Shown here in pieces: positions 8,298 through 17,442 of a stretch of DNA of 64,000 nucleotides. The DNA is from 55-13 sp037190145 (GTDB taxonomy: Bacteria > Armatimonadota > Fimbriimonadia > Fimbriimonadales > Fimbriimonadaceae): the NCBI GenBank assembly GCA_037190145.1, contig JBBCJU010000003.1, forward strand, positions 124,001 to 188,000, given 5' to 3'. Positions within the stretch are counted from its first letter, which is position 1, and every line of letters begins with the position of its first letter. Below the pieces are notes generated by a model that worked only from the letters and a program-made list of their open reading frames with translations, was not told the origin of the DNA and searched no databases. A program made the position numbers and the translations under genes.

Positions 8298-10346
8298 TCA
8301 GTTTCTTCCTGAACTAAAAATTCCGTTTACATCCGCAATCAGAGCGACGTTGCCATTACCAAGAATCGTGGCTCCGCTCACTCCTGCCACATCACCACAG
8401 AATCGGCTGAGTGACTTGATAACCACTTCTTGTTCTCCAATCAGGCTATCTACAACCAAGCCAATCCTCAGCTCCGCTAACCCAACGATGACCACGTAGT
8501 GGCTCTCTTTCGGAGTTTCTGCTATGAAGTTTCGGGTCGTAAAGATGTTTCTTAAGCGTACTAATGGCGTAGTCATGCCGCGGATAACGATAACTTCTTG
8601 TTTATGAACGGTCTGGATCTGTCGATTTTCAACGTTCAGCGTCTCAATGACCGACCCAAGCGGGATCACATAGACCACACCGCTCACCTTTACAAGCAGG
8701 CCTCGAATGATTGCGAGAGTTAGAGGAAGTCGGAGACTGAACTTTGTTCCTTCTCCAATCGCGGTATCGACATCGATGATGCCTCCAAGCCGTTGGATGT
8801 TGGACCGGACGATGTCCATTCCAACACCTCGCCCACTAACTTCACTAACCTCTGCAGCTGTGCTCAAGCCTGAAGCAAAGATGAATTGAAGGCATTCTTT
8901 TTCAGTCAGTCTCTCGGCTGCTTCTTTGCTCACTAATCCAGACTGAACTGCTTTTTCCCTGACGCGGCCATGGTCAATACCACCACCGTCGTCTTCAATA
9001 TCAATAACGATATGGTTTTCTTGGTGTCGGGCCGAAACAACAACACGCCCAGACCTTGGTTTCCCAGCGGCTTCCCTAATCTCAGGCTTTTCGATCCCGT
9101 GGTCGATGCTGTTTCGCAAGATATGAAGCAACGGGTCTCCAATGACCTCGATGACGCTACGATCCAGTTCTGTTTCGCCACCCACAAGCTCCAAGTTGAT
9201 CTCTTTTCCGATCTTCTGGGCAAGGTCTCGAACCATGCGTGGGAATCGATTGAAGACCGTTTCAATCGGCAACATTCGCGCCTTCATGATTTGGTCTTGT
9301 AGGTCCGCGGTGATTCGCGTAATGTGACCTACAGTCTCACCAAGCGCTTCAATATTTTCGTCGTACTCGTACTTCGCGGCGAGCATCGTACCAATCTGTG
9401 AAACTCGGGTTCGGTCAATCACCAACTCACCCACAAGATTCATCAATTCGTCTAGGCGAGCGACATCCACTCGAACGGTTTGGCCAGTCTCAACTTTCTT
9501 GGCTGGGGTGGGTGCGTCAGATTTTCCGCTTTCTAGTTTGGACGCAGGAGCTACCTTTGTCGCGTGTTCTGGAAGAGTAGTCGACGATGAAGCAGATGTC
9601 GACTCGCTCTTTTCCCAAATCTTAACTTCAGCCGACTCAAGTTCACCAATTCCGGCAAGCTTTGTGGCCAACATCTCGCGAGAGTCTTCGTGATGAAAAT
9701 ATAGAGCGAAGTCCAGATCAAACTGCTCTTCTTCTAGCATCTCTGTATTGGGAACCGAAGCCAGGAGTTCTCCGCCATCTTGTACGATACTGATTGCCAT
9801 GAAGACGCGCACAAACTTCATGACGCAATCGGACCGCAGGCTAAAGTGAGCCTGATAAACCGGCTTTTCCTCTGCCGCCGCGACAAGGGCAACTTCTGTC
9901 TCTGGAGATGGACTTAGGAGAATTTTTTCGGGAACTGGCGATTCAGCAACCGGTGAATCTTCAGCACTGAACTGTTGAAGAATGGCAATTTGCGTGCTGC
10001 AATCTACTTGCTCACCCTTCCCTTCGGCGATGTTTGATCTGATCGCACAAAGGGAGTCTAGACAGTTAAGCAAAGCATTGGCTATCTCTGTCGTCAGCTT
10101 GAGTGTGCCCGCACGTAACTGGTCAAGCACATTCTCCATCTCGTGAGTGAGATTCGCGAAATTGAGAAATCCCATCGCACGACTGCTTCCTTTGAGAGTG
10201 TGTGCGGCTCTAAAGATCAGATTTAATCGATCCGGGGTTGGTTCGCGCTCAAGCTTGAGAGTCTCTTGCTCAAGAATTTCCAGTTGCTCGTCTGCTTCTT
10301 GAAGAAACAGATCGAGATATTGAGTCATGTCTAGATCAGCACTCAT
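8298..10346 (-). CDS. cheA: Chemotaxis histidine kinase CheA
   Basis: The 682-residue kinase autophosphorylates on His49 (FRAAHTLKGSSRAMGF) in an N-terminal Hpt domain. The order is Hpt (1-110), a variable linker and middle domain (about 160-260), and a dimerisation helix (VDVARLDELMNLVGELV). The HATPase domain follows, with N box ILRNSIDHGIE, G1 DDGGGID and G2 SGRGVGMDIV. The C-terminal CheW-like regulatory domain ends the protein. No receiver domain is fused and no cheY, cheB or receptor gene lies in this window. It follows cheW by 8 bases. Confidence 0.95.
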   Translation of the reverse strand: MSADLDMTQYLDLFLQEADEQLEILEQETLKLEREPTPDRLNLIFRAAHTLKGSSRAMGFLNFANLTHEMENVLDQLRAGTLKLTTEIANALLNCLDSLCAIRSNIAEGKGEQVDCSTQIAILQQFSAEDSPVAESPVPEKILLSPSPETEVALVAAAEEKPVYQAHFSLRSDCVMKFVRVFMAISIVQDGGELLASVPNTEMLEEEQFDLDFALYFHHEDSREMLATKLAGIGELESAEVKIWEKSESTSASSSTTLPEHATKVAPASKLESGKSDAPTPAKKVETGQTVRVDVARLDELMNLVGELVIDRTRVSQIGTMLAAKYEYDENIEALGETVGHITRITADLQDQIMKARMLPIETVFNRFPRMVRDLAQKIGKEINLELVGGETELDRSVIEVIGDPLLHILRNSIDHGIEKPEIREAAGKPRSGRVVVSARHQENHIVIDIEDDGGGIDHGRVREKAVQSGLVSKEAAERLTEKECLQFIFASGLSTAAEVSEVSGRGVGMDIVRSNIQRLGGIIDVDTAIGEGTKFSLRLPLTLAIIRGLLVKVSGVVYVIPLGSVIETLNVENRQIQTVHKQEVIVIRGMTTPLVRLRNIFTTRNFIAETPKESHYVVIVGLAELRIGLVVDSLIGEQEVVIKSLSRFCGDVAGVSGATILGNGNVALIADVNGIFSSGRN

Positions 10347-10354
10347 AGTTTTGT

Positions 10355-10798
10355 TTAGGAATCCAAAGCTTTATCGAGATTAAGGAGGGTGATAAGCTGC
10401 CCGTCTTGCTTGGCTACGCCACGAACAAACTCGGTACCTACATTTGCAACCAATGCCGGAGTCTGCTCAACCTGCTCAGGAGTGAGAGTAATGACTTCTT
10501 TGACCTCATCTACTACAATGCCGACGTTTCCGTGCTCACTCTCCACCACGATGATTCGAGTCGAGTCGGAGTCCTCAATTGTGATGAGCCCAAATCGAGC
10601 GTGGAGATCAACCACCGGAATTGTTTTTCCCCGAAGATTTACGAGGCCACGAATGTGATGCCCGGTTCGTGGGATGGGGGTGATTTCGCGCAGTCGTATG
10701 ATCTCGTTCACGCGGAAGATCTCGATGCCATAGGACTCATTGTCAAGGCGAAAGACGACAAGTTGTTCGCTAGATGCTAAGGTTGGTGCTGCAGACAT
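10355..10798 (-). CDS. cheW: Chemotaxis coupling protein CheW
   Basis: 147 residues from ATG 10798 (MSAAPTLASSEQLVVFRL). This start is preferred to an ATG 78 bases upstream because CheW normally starts just before the first beta strand. Family motifs include YGIEIFRVNEIIRL, ITPIPRTGHHIRGLVNLRG and IPVVDLHARFGL. CheW bridges chemoreceptors and CheA. It is first in the leftward cheW-cheA-HDOD-fliD series, so the operon promoter should be in the 98-base gap to the divergent HAD gene. Confidence 0.93.
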   Translation of the reverse strand: MSAAPTLASSEQLVVFRLDNESYGIEIFRVNEIIRLREITPIPRTGHHIRGLVNLRGKTIPVVDLHARFGLITIEDSDSTRIIVVESEHGNVGIVVDEVKEVITLTPEQVEQTPALVANVGTEFVRGVAKQDGQLITLLNLDKALDS

Positions 10799-10896
10799 GG
10801 TTAAACCCTTTGGTCGAAGGACACTTAGGGGAATAGTCGGCACATTGAACCGTAACTTTACGGGGGAACTCGCCAAACCAGACTTGCCTATTCAAA

Positions 10897-11700
10897 ATGA
10901 AGACCAGGCTCCTTGCAATTGACCTTGATGGAACTCTCCTAAACAAGGAGAAAAAGATATCGCAAGCCAATATAGAGGCGGTAAAGGCAGCTCAAGATGC
11001 AGGCATCATTGTGGTTCTCGCTAGCGGTCGTATTCGGCCCAGCATGCTTCCCTTTGCCACAACGCTTGGATTAGATCAAGGGCCAATGATCTCAGGTAAT
11101 GGCACGCATGTCATGAAAGGTCCTCAGACAGACCTCTATCGTCTGAATATGAGCCATGCATTAATGCAAATCCTGATTGACTACGCGAATAGAGAAGATT
11201 TGCATCTGAATGTCTACACAGCAGATCGCCTCTATTTTCTTCGCGAAACTCCATGGGGTGACCTTTATAGAAAAAGAGCTGAAACTGTCGTACCAGAACT
11301 CTTAGGAAATCCGGAGAACGAGTTGCAGTATTTGAAAGGAATGATTGTCTCAGATTCGAATGGATTATCCGCGCATAGACAAAGACTAGTTGAGCTATTC
11401 GGAGATCAACCCATTCGTGCCACAGAATCTGAGTCTGAGTATCTGGAGTTCATGGACGATAGAGCGACCAAAGGCTATGCATTAGCAACGCTTGCGGAGG
11501 CATTGGGCATCGCGCAAGAAGAAACAGCGGCTATCGGAGACTATCTCAATGACTACGAGATGCTCAAGTTTGCGGGCATCTCGGGGGCCGTAGGAAATGC
11601 CCATCCTCAACTAAAAGAAGTAGCAAAAGTCGTGGTTTCCCCTAACGAAGAGAGCGGGGTTTCCGAGTTTATTCACCAGATTGTGCTAAAACAAGACTAA
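10897..11700 (+). CDS. Cof-type HAD-superfamily phosphatase
   Basis: 267 residues with the Cof/IIB HAD layout. Motif I is AIDLDGTLLNKEKKIS (nucleophile Asp9, general acid Asp11). Motif II is in VVLASGRI. The metal-binding motif IV is GDYLNDYEMLKFAG, and GNAHPQLKEVAKVVV follows. The central ~100 residues are the C2-type cap. Relatives dephosphorylate sugar phosphates, FMN or pyridoxal phosphate in the cytoplasm; the substrate here is unknown. It stands alone, 34 bases before the envelope operon. Confidence 0.88.
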   Translation: MKTRLLAIDLDGTLLNKEKKISQANIEAVKAAQDAGIIVVLASGRIRPSMLPFATTLGLDQGPMISGNGTHVMKGPQTDLYRLNMSHALMQILIDYANREDLHLNVYTADRLYFLRETPWGDLYRKRAETVVPELLGNPENELQYLKGMIVSDSNGLSAHRQRLVELFGDQPIRATESESEYLEFMDDRATKGYALATLAEALGIAQEETAAIGDYLNDYEMLKFAGISGAVGNAHPQLKEVAKVVVSPNEESGVSEFIHQIVLKQD

Positions 11701-11734
11701 TTGGCGGCTTGGTTCGTCTCTAGGTAAGGCAGAA

Positions 11735-12754
11735 ATGAGGACATTGCGTTTAATCTTGGGTTTTGCGATTGCTTTAATGGCGGTGGCGGCAAATGCCCAA
11801 TTCACTTTGCAGGTTACATCGCCCTTGGAAGGGGCATTTTTAGGTTTCAACAACCAGGTGAAATTCCTGGTTCAAAATGCGACAGAGGAGACGACGATCA
11901 AAGTCACCAGCACTGGTTCTGGTGGTAGTACTGTCATCGAGCAAAAGTTCACTCCCAATGTCGACAACAAGATTGATGGGTCTATCAACCTAAACTTTAA
12001 TGAGTCTTCCCCTAGCGGAGCTTATACAATCACAGTTGAAGCGTTCGACTCCAGTTTCACAGCAACTCCCGTTGTGAGAAATGTCACAGTCGACGTTACT
12101 AGACCAAAGATTTTTGAGTTTAATCCGATTGCCAATAGTGCAGTAAAGGGTCCTGTAGTTCCCATCAACGTGAAGATTCTTGAGGCCAACCTGAAAGAGT
12201 GGCGCGTTAAAGTTGATGGTAACGATATTCCTAACAATACGGGAACTACGGTTGATAGTAACAACTCATTCCAGGTGAATTGGACCGTTTCTGGATACCC
12301 CACTGACGGAAGCCACACGATTGAAGTCAGCGTCAAAGATCAGTCTGATAACGTTGCAACGCAGAGCATCAGCGTTCGTCTAGACCGTTTGGCGCCGAGC
12401 GTCAGCATTGCTTTCCCTCGAAATGACAGCGTCATTCGTCCAAACTCCGACTTCACCGTTCTCGTTGACGTAAACGATCCCAACGGTGGACTGGTCGACG
12501 TAACTGGCCTTGACGTTATCATTCGAAAACTAGATGGCACATTCCTTTTCCGGGTTCCCCGAGTAAGTTTCAACTCAACCGGCAACGGCTCCTATCGGTG
12601 GAATGGGCGCGTAAGAACGCAAACTATCAAGTTGCCCAGCCAATTCAAAGTTGTTGTAACTTGTGTGGATCGAGCAGGAAATCTTGCCAATGAACAACAA
12701 GTTACTGTTGACACAAATCGATCAAGACTTGGCGGCGGCCGAGGTAGAGGATAA
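11735..12754 (+). CDS. Exported protein with Ig-like repeats
   Basis: 339 residues. A clear signal peptide (MRTLRLILGFAIALMAVAAN-AQ) is followed by about three beta-sandwich repeats. Each begins like FTLQVTSPLEGAFL, RPKIFEFNPIANSAVKG or APSVSIAFPRNDSVIRP and ends like YTITVEAFDSS or HTIEVSVKDQSDNVAT. This is the pattern of bacterial Ig-like adhesion or scaffold domains. The tail is short and Gly/Arg-rich (LGGGRGRG), with no anchor. It is first of three same-strand envelope genes, 30 bases before the beta-barrel. No enzyme motif is seen, so a structural or ligand-binding role in the envelope is an inference. Confidence 0.75.
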   Translation: MRTLRLILGFAIALMAVAANAQFTLQVTSPLEGAFLGFNNQVKFLVQNATEETTIKVTSTGSGGSTVIEQKFTPNVDNKIDGSINLNFNESSPSGAYTITVEAFDSSFTATPVVRNVTVDVTRPKIFEFNPIANSAVKGPVVPINVKILEANLKEWRVKVDGNDIPNNTGTTVDSNNSFQVNWTVSGYPTDGSHTIEVSVKDQSDNVATQSISVRLDRLAPSVSIAFPRNDSVIRPNSDFTVLVDVNDPNGGLVDVTGLDVIIRKLDGTFLFRVPRVSFNSTGNGSYRWNGRVRTQTIKLPSQFKVVVTCVDRAGNLANEQQVTVDTNRSRLGGGRGRG

Positions 12755-12784
12755 GAAATAACGAGTAGAATCGGAAGCAACCAT

Positions 12785-13918
12785 ATGAGCGCACGGAAGC
12801 TAAGTTTTGTTGTCGGCGGCATGGCCGCTTTGTCGGCGGGCGCATTTGCTCAGGTCCCAGACCTGCTAAATGCGTTGGATGCCGGAGGAAGAGCCATGGG
12901 TGTAGGCGGCTCTCTATATGGAACCGGTGCTGACACACTATCCGGCTTCTACAACCCGGCTGGCCTTGGTTATATCAACCAAGGTCAGGTGGGGCTTGCC
13001 TACCGCAATCTCCCCAAGTCAAAGTCTAAGGCTCGCGATGAATTCGGCGACTTAGAACTTGACAGCACTGGTCGCAGAGGCAATAATGCCATTTCCCATA
13101 TTGGATTGGCCTATCCTCTTAACGAAGGAAAGCGAGGAACCATTGGCGTTAGCTATAACATCGGTGGTTTTATCGACGACAGTCGAACCAATAATGGTGT
13201 GCGAGTTGGCGGAAACAACGTTAACTTCTACTCAGAGTCAGTTAAGGCTCAGAGTGACTATTTCACCGTTGCCTACGGCAAGGCAAACTCTTCTCAGAAC
13301 TTTAGCTGGGGAGCAGGGCTTCAGTTTGTTCGCCAGCGTATTGCCAACCGGGTCCAACTCGTAGATAACGGCAACAACGTTCTGTTGGATACAGACCTAG
13401 ACGAGACCGGCAATGGGGTCGGCTTCATCTTGGGTGCGCAGTTTATTCCAAAGAACAGTCCAAATATGAGTTTTGGATTGAGCTACCGAAGCGAGATTGA
13501 TCTTAACGGCAATAGCGATACTTCTAGCCTATACGACAAGATTCCGGCTAGATTCCTCGCAAGTGGAGCCTATCGACAAGATGGCCTTCGGGGTGGTCGC
13601 GATTTCATCGTGTATGGTTTACAGTTCCAGCACTTCTTTGACGGTAAGAGCAGTCAGGTGTTTGATCGAAACGCCCAAACCACCGCCGGTTTTGGCCTAG
13701 AGTACAACTACCAACATCAAAGCTTCCGCATTCCGCTACGAGTTGGCTACAACATCGTTCCCGGAGGAGGAGATGATTTCGGCTCAAGAAACGGCTTCGC
13801 TTTTGGAATCGGCTATCGTCCGAACGACAGTCGATACGGCATTGATTTCAACTTCGTGTCCCCAGAGAAGGGCGGTTACGATCTAGGCATTAGCCTTAAC
13901 TATCGGTTTGGGAAATAA
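12785..13918 (+). CDS. PorV/FadL-like outer-membrane beta-barrel protein
   Basis: 377 residues with signal peptide MSARKLSFVVGGMAALSAGA-FAQ. The N-terminus has AGGRAMGVGGSLYGTGAD followed by TLSGFYNPAGLGY, the hallmark hatch region of PorV/OmpP1/FadL-like barrels. Alternating beta strands follow, ending in an aromatic C-terminal strand (LGISLNYRFGK). It is an integral outer-membrane protein; relatives transport hydrophobic molecules or, as PorV, serve as a hub of type IX secretion. It lies 30 bases after the Ig-like gene and 3 bases before the caspase-like gene, so the three are probably one transcript. Confidence 0.82.
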   Translation: MSARKLSFVVGGMAALSAGAFAQVPDLLNALDAGGRAMGVGGSLYGTGADTLSGFYNPAGLGYINQGQVGLAYRNLPKSKSKARDEFGDLELDSTGRRGNNAISHIGLAYPLNEGKRGTIGVSYNIGGFIDDSRTNNGVRVGGNNVNFYSESVKAQSDYFTVAYGKANSSQNFSWGAGLQFVRQRIANRVQLVDNGNNVLLDTDLDETGNGVGFILGAQFIPKNSPNMSFGLSYRSEIDLNGNSDTSSLYDKIPARFLASGAYRQDGLRGGRDFIVYGLQFQHFFDGKSSQVFDRNAQTTAGFGLEYNYQHQSFRIPLRVGYNIVPGGGDDFGSRNGFAFGIGYRPNDSRYGIDFNFVSPEKGGYDLGISLNYRFGK

Positions 13919-13921
13919 CGA

Positions 13922-15274
13922 ATGATGGGTTTGCGTTCATGGATGATTACGCTTCTTGCCGTATGCACGGCGATAGCGAGTGCTCAATCTTGGATTGGAG
14001 AATATGACAAGGGTCTAGATTCTGCCAAGAAAGGCGACTGGACCGCCGCAAGGTCGGCTTTCCAACAAGCTGTTGCTTATCGGCCAGAAGATACAGATAA
14101 AGCCACAACCTTGCCAGGGCCTGTCACAGAAGTGCGTCGCTGGCGAAATGGGGCAGCATACTCGCCTAACTTCTTGGCGGCATATGCTGGCTACCGGCAA
14201 GGCATGTCCGAAGCGGACCAAGCAAGAGCGACTGCGCTGTCCCAAGCGGCAAGTGAGCTGGAAATGCTTCTGGAGAAAGGGCAAACCAGTCGAGAAGCTT
14301 TCTATTTTCTAAACGCAATTTACACAACGCTCGGGGACACAGCCAAGCGCCAATCACTTGAGTCCAAGTTTACTGCCCTCGGCGGTAAAGCCAATTTCAA
14401 GGTTGACACCGAAGTGGTTTCTCCAGAAGAACTGGCGCAAATCAATAAGATTACGAGCAGTAAGTCGAATGAGCCTAACGTTACCAAGGTTCCTTCTACT
14501 CAAACTACTGGCCAACCCACAAAGATCGGGGGCACTTCTGGCAGTCCTCTAAATCCAGTAGGTCCGGTCAATTCCCTTCCTAACAAGTACGCTCTTATCA
14601 TTGGTAATGGCGACTCCCAGATGAAGGATCTCGCTCTTCCCTATGCGGCTGACGATGCTCAGCAATTAAGAGAAGCACTTGTGAACAGTGCTGGCTATTC
14701 TGAGCAAAACGTGGATTTAGTGTTGAATGCGACGGCGGAACAGATTCTGAAGTCGGCTGAAGCACTGTCGCAACGAGTAGATGAGAATGCGATTGTTCTC
14801 ATCTACTTCAGTGGAGTAGGAGTTAACGTAGACGGTAAGGATTTCCTTGCGGGTATCGATTCCGAAAGCGCTGCCGATACATCTTCGATGGTTTCAAAGC
14901 ATAAGCTTTTCGAGTTGTTCTTAGGGAAGGGATCAAAGGTCTTCTCCTTCTTCCAAGCGAATCGACCGATCGTTGCTGGTCAATACTTCGGGAAAGAGAT
15001 TCCCTATGCCGTAGGGCTTTCACAAATGCAAGCCACTATTCCTGGAGACACTGTTTTCTCTTATATCCGAAACAGTAAGTCCGTTGGCTTGTTCACTTCA
15101 GCCATGATCCGAGTCATCAATGAGCAGAAGTCAAATCAACTCCCAATCCTAGACTTCGGCTGGCAAGTCTTTAACAAGATGCGCCGAGGAGATACAGGAA
15201 CGACCGGTGGTTCAAGCCGCCAATCTTGTACGCTCCCTGTTCTTACGAATCTTGCGGCCGACGCTCGCTTCTAG
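13922..15274 (+). CDS. Exported TPR plus caspase-like (C14) pseudopeptidase
   Basis: 450 residues. A signal peptide (1-22, ending ASAQ) is followed by a TPR-like part (27-150) and a low-complexity Ser/Thr/Pro linker (175-218). A caspase-hemoglobinase fold domain begins at about 222: YALIIGNGDSQM, ALPYAADDAQQLREAL, LIYFSGVG, GKDFLAGID. In active C14 enzymes the third motif is SGHG and the later one DACR. Here the His position is Val299 and the Cys motif reads QANR (Asn347). Both catalytic residues are therefore replaced, making it a likely non-catalytic pseudoenzyme. It follows the barrel gene by 3 bases, and a strong terminator ends the operon. Confidence 0.8.
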   Translation: MMGLRSWMITLLAVCTAIASAQSWIGEYDKGLDSAKKGDWTAARSAFQQAVAYRPEDTDKATTLPGPVTEVRRWRNGAAYSPNFLAAYAGYRQGMSEADQARATALSQAASELEMLLEKGQTSREAFYFLNAIYTTLGDTAKRQSLESKFTALGGKANFKVDTEVVSPEELAQINKITSSKSNEPNVTKVPSTQTTGQPTKIGGTSGSPLNPVGPVNSLPNKYALIIGNGDSQMKDLALPYAADDAQQLREALVNSAGYSEQNVDLVLNATAEQILKSAEALSQRVDENAIVLIYFSGVGVNVDGKDFLAGIDSESAADTSSMVSKHKLFELFLGKGSKVFSFFQANRPIVAGQYFGKEIPYAVGLSQMQATIPGDTVFSYIRNSKSVGLFTSAMIRVINEQKSNQLPILDFGWQVFNKMRRGDTGTTGGSSRQSCTLPVLTNLAADARF

Positions 15275-15288
15275 GCAGAACCAAAATC

Positions 15289-15322
15289 AAAATGGCGGGT
15301 AGAGAAATTTACCCGCCATTTT
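15289..15322 (+). terminator. Bidirectional intrinsic terminator
   Basis: A perfect 13-bp stem (AAAATGGCGGGTA / TACCCGCCATTTT) with loop 15302-15309 is followed by TTTTG, and is A-rich on its other flank. It sits between the convergent caspase-like gene and coaX, so it can serve both strands. Confidence 0.88.
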
Positions 15323-15326
15323 TTGT

Positions 15327-16088
15327 TTACTGAAGCCGATCTGCCGCAACGACCAATCCATCCAGGGTCAAAGTTTTGTCGTAGCTTTGTATAGATTCAC
15401 ATAGTTCCAAAAAGACTGGCCCTAAACCGCCTGTAGCAATGACTGTACTTCCCCCTCCCATTTCGGAATCAATTCTTGTCGCGAGCGAATCTATGGCTCC
15501 TGCGTAACCTAGCATCATGCCCGACTGAAGCGAATGCACGGTAGATTTCCCAATCGCAGATGTGGGCGCTTTCAGGTCAAAACGGGGCAACCTGGATGTC
15601 CTTCCTACCAGTGCTGAACTTGCAACTTCAATTCCCGGCAAGATGGCTCCGCCTAGGTAGGCTCCGGAGGCTGATATCGCATCAAAAGTGGTTGCGGTGC
15701 CAAAGTCGACAACGATGATTGGTCCTTGATGTTTTTGTATCGCACCGAGGGCGTTTGCAATGCGATCCGGCCCAACAGCGTTCTTAGGTTCATAGTCAAC
15801 CTCCATGCCAACCTGGGCACCGGATTCAAGGAATGTGACCGGCACCTTTAGCCACTTCTCCGCTAAGCGGGTGACACTGGTCTGAATCGCTGGGACAACA
15901 GTTGCACCGATGACTCGATCTACTTGAAACGTTAGACCGCTGAGTTCAAACAACCCTTGGAGCCAAACCGCGAGTTCATCTTCGGTTTCGGCTCCGTCCG
16001 TGTTTCGACGCCAAGTCGCAAGCCAAGCTTCGCCATCCCAAACACCATAGACCGTCTGTGTATTTCCGGCATCAATCGCCAAGAGCAT
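15327..16088 (-). CDS. coaX: Type III pantothenate kinase
   Basis: 253 residues. The enzyme phosphorylates pantothenate, the first step of coenzyme A synthesis. Type III signatures are all present: the N-terminal phosphate loop LLAIDAGNTQTVYGVW, the GPDRIANALGA substrate/ATP segment, and VVDFGTATTFDAI with the catalytic Asp. Type III enzymes are feedback-insensitive and dimeric. Its start overlaps the 3' end of glmM by 17 bases, so it is the last gene of a grpE-glmM-coaX operon. Confidence 0.94.
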   Translation of the reverse strand: MLLAIDAGNTQTVYGVWDGEAWLATWRRNTDGAETEDELAVWLQGLFELSGLTFQVDRVIGATVVPAIQTSVTRLAEKWLKVPVTFLESGAQVGMEVDYEPKNAVGPDRIANALGAIQKHQGPIIVVDFGTATTFDAISASGAYLGGAILPGIEVASSALVGRTSRLPRFDLKAPTSAIGKSTVHSLQSGMMLGYAGAIDSLATRIDSEMGGGSTVIATGGLGPVFLELCESIQSYDKTLTLDGLVVAADRLQ

Positions 16089-17442
16089 GCGTCAAATCTA
16101 CCCGCGAATAGACGCTCGCTCCTGCATGCTCTTGCAGAGTTGTTAAAATCGACTCTGCTACTTGGTCTCTTAGCTCGTAGGTGTTTGCTTCCACCATCAC
16201 CCGGATCATGGGTTGCGTGCCACTTGCGCGCACATTTAAGCGTCCATTGGAACCTAGAAGAACCTGAGCTTTTTCAAGACTCTCAAGAACCTGAGGAGAC
16301 TTATCCCAGGTTCCTCGATCCGCTACTTCTACATTCACCAGAACCTGCGGCCAAGGCTCATAGGAGTCCACGAAAGCGGATGCTTTGCCTCCAGCAAGTT
16401 TTAGGACGCGTAAAACTTCGAGCATTGTTACCAATCCGTCGCCGGTTGGCTGTCGCTCAGGAAAAATGATATGGCCACTCTGTTCACCGCCAATTCTGGC
16501 TCCGACCTCCGCAATCTTCTGAGCAACATATTTATCGCCTACAGGGGTGCGTTCTAAATGGATTCCATTTTCCTTTAGGTAAGCCTCAAACCCGCCGTTA
16601 GACATGATTGTGCCAACAACGGTTTTTGGCTCTACTTGGTGGTGCTGTGCCCACAGCCCAAGGGTTCGGTCTCCATTGATAAGACGACCCTGATCGTCGC
16701 TAAAAACGGCTCGATCTGCATCACCATCAAACGCAACACCAATCTCAGCTTCGCTCCCTACGGTGAAGCGTTGAATGTGATCGGGCTTGGTGGCGCCACA
16801 TTCGTCGTTGATGTTCATTCCGTCAGGAGACACTCCAGTCAAACTAACTTGTGCTCCCAGTCGAGCCAGGATAGCGGGGCCAAGCTCATAAGCTGCCCCA
16901 TTAGCACCGTCTACAGCGACCTTCATCCCTTCTAGCCGCTCAGGAACAACTGTCTCTAGAAAATCAAGATAGCTCTCAATCTCTTCTCGGGAAGTCGTTA
17001 ACGTGCCAACCTCGCCTCCGATCGGTCTCGTGTCAAGTTCAATGTCGAAGTAACCTTCGATTTCCAGCTCGACTTCGTCCTTCAGCTTGCGACCATCATG
17101 CCCCACAAGTTTGATCCCGTTATCCGGCGCTGGGTTGTGTGAGGCAGAGATGATAATTCCCATGCCATAGTTACCCGTACGGGCGATGTAGACAACGGCG
17201 GGGGTTGGAGCCACACCCAAAACCACAACATCGACTCCAACTGAACAGAAACCGGAAGCCAAGGCTGCCCCAAGCATAGGACCGCTACGACGCGTATCTC
17301 TTCCAACTACAACTCTAGGTGTTTGACCATTGGCAATTAGCCAGCGACCAGCCGATTGGCCAAGCTTGAAAGCAAGTTCCGGAGTTAGCTTCTGGTTCGC
17401 AACGCCGCGAATTCCGTCGGTCCCAAAGTGTTTGCGGCTCAC
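16072..17442 (-). CDS. glmM: Phosphoglucosamine mutase
   Basis: 456 residues. It interconverts glucosamine-6-phosphate and glucosamine-1-phosphate for peptidoglycan and lipopolysaccharide precursors. Features are the N-terminal FGTDGIRGVAN, the phosphoserine loop IIISASHNPAPDNGIK (about residue 102), the metal loop DGDADRAVF, the sugar loop GEQSGHI, and the C-terminal phosphate-binding RASGTQPMIRVMVE. The length is typical. Its ATG overlaps the grpE stop by four bases. Confidence 0.95.
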   Translation of the reverse strand: MSRKHFGTDGIRGVANQKLTPELAFKLGQSAGRWLIANGQTPRVVVGRDTRRSGPMLGAALASGFCSVGVDVVVLGVAPTPAVVYIARTGNYGMGIIISASHNPAPDNGIKLVGHDGRKLKDEVELEIEGYFDIELDTRPIGGEVGTLTTSREEIESYLDFLETVVPERLEGMKVAVDGANGAAYELGPAILARLGAQVSLTGVSPDGMNINDECGATKPDHIQRFTVGSEAEIGVAFDGDADRAVFSDDQGRLINGDRTLGLWAQHHQVEPKTVVGTIMSNGGFEAYLKENGIHLERTPVGDKYVAQKIAEVGARIGGEQSGHIIFPERQPTGDGLVTMLEVLRVLKLAGGKASAFVDSYEPWPQVLVNVEVADRGTWDKSPQVLESLEKAQVLLGSNGRLNVRASGTQPMIRVMVEANTYELRDQVAESILTTLQEHAGASVYSRVDLTHALGD

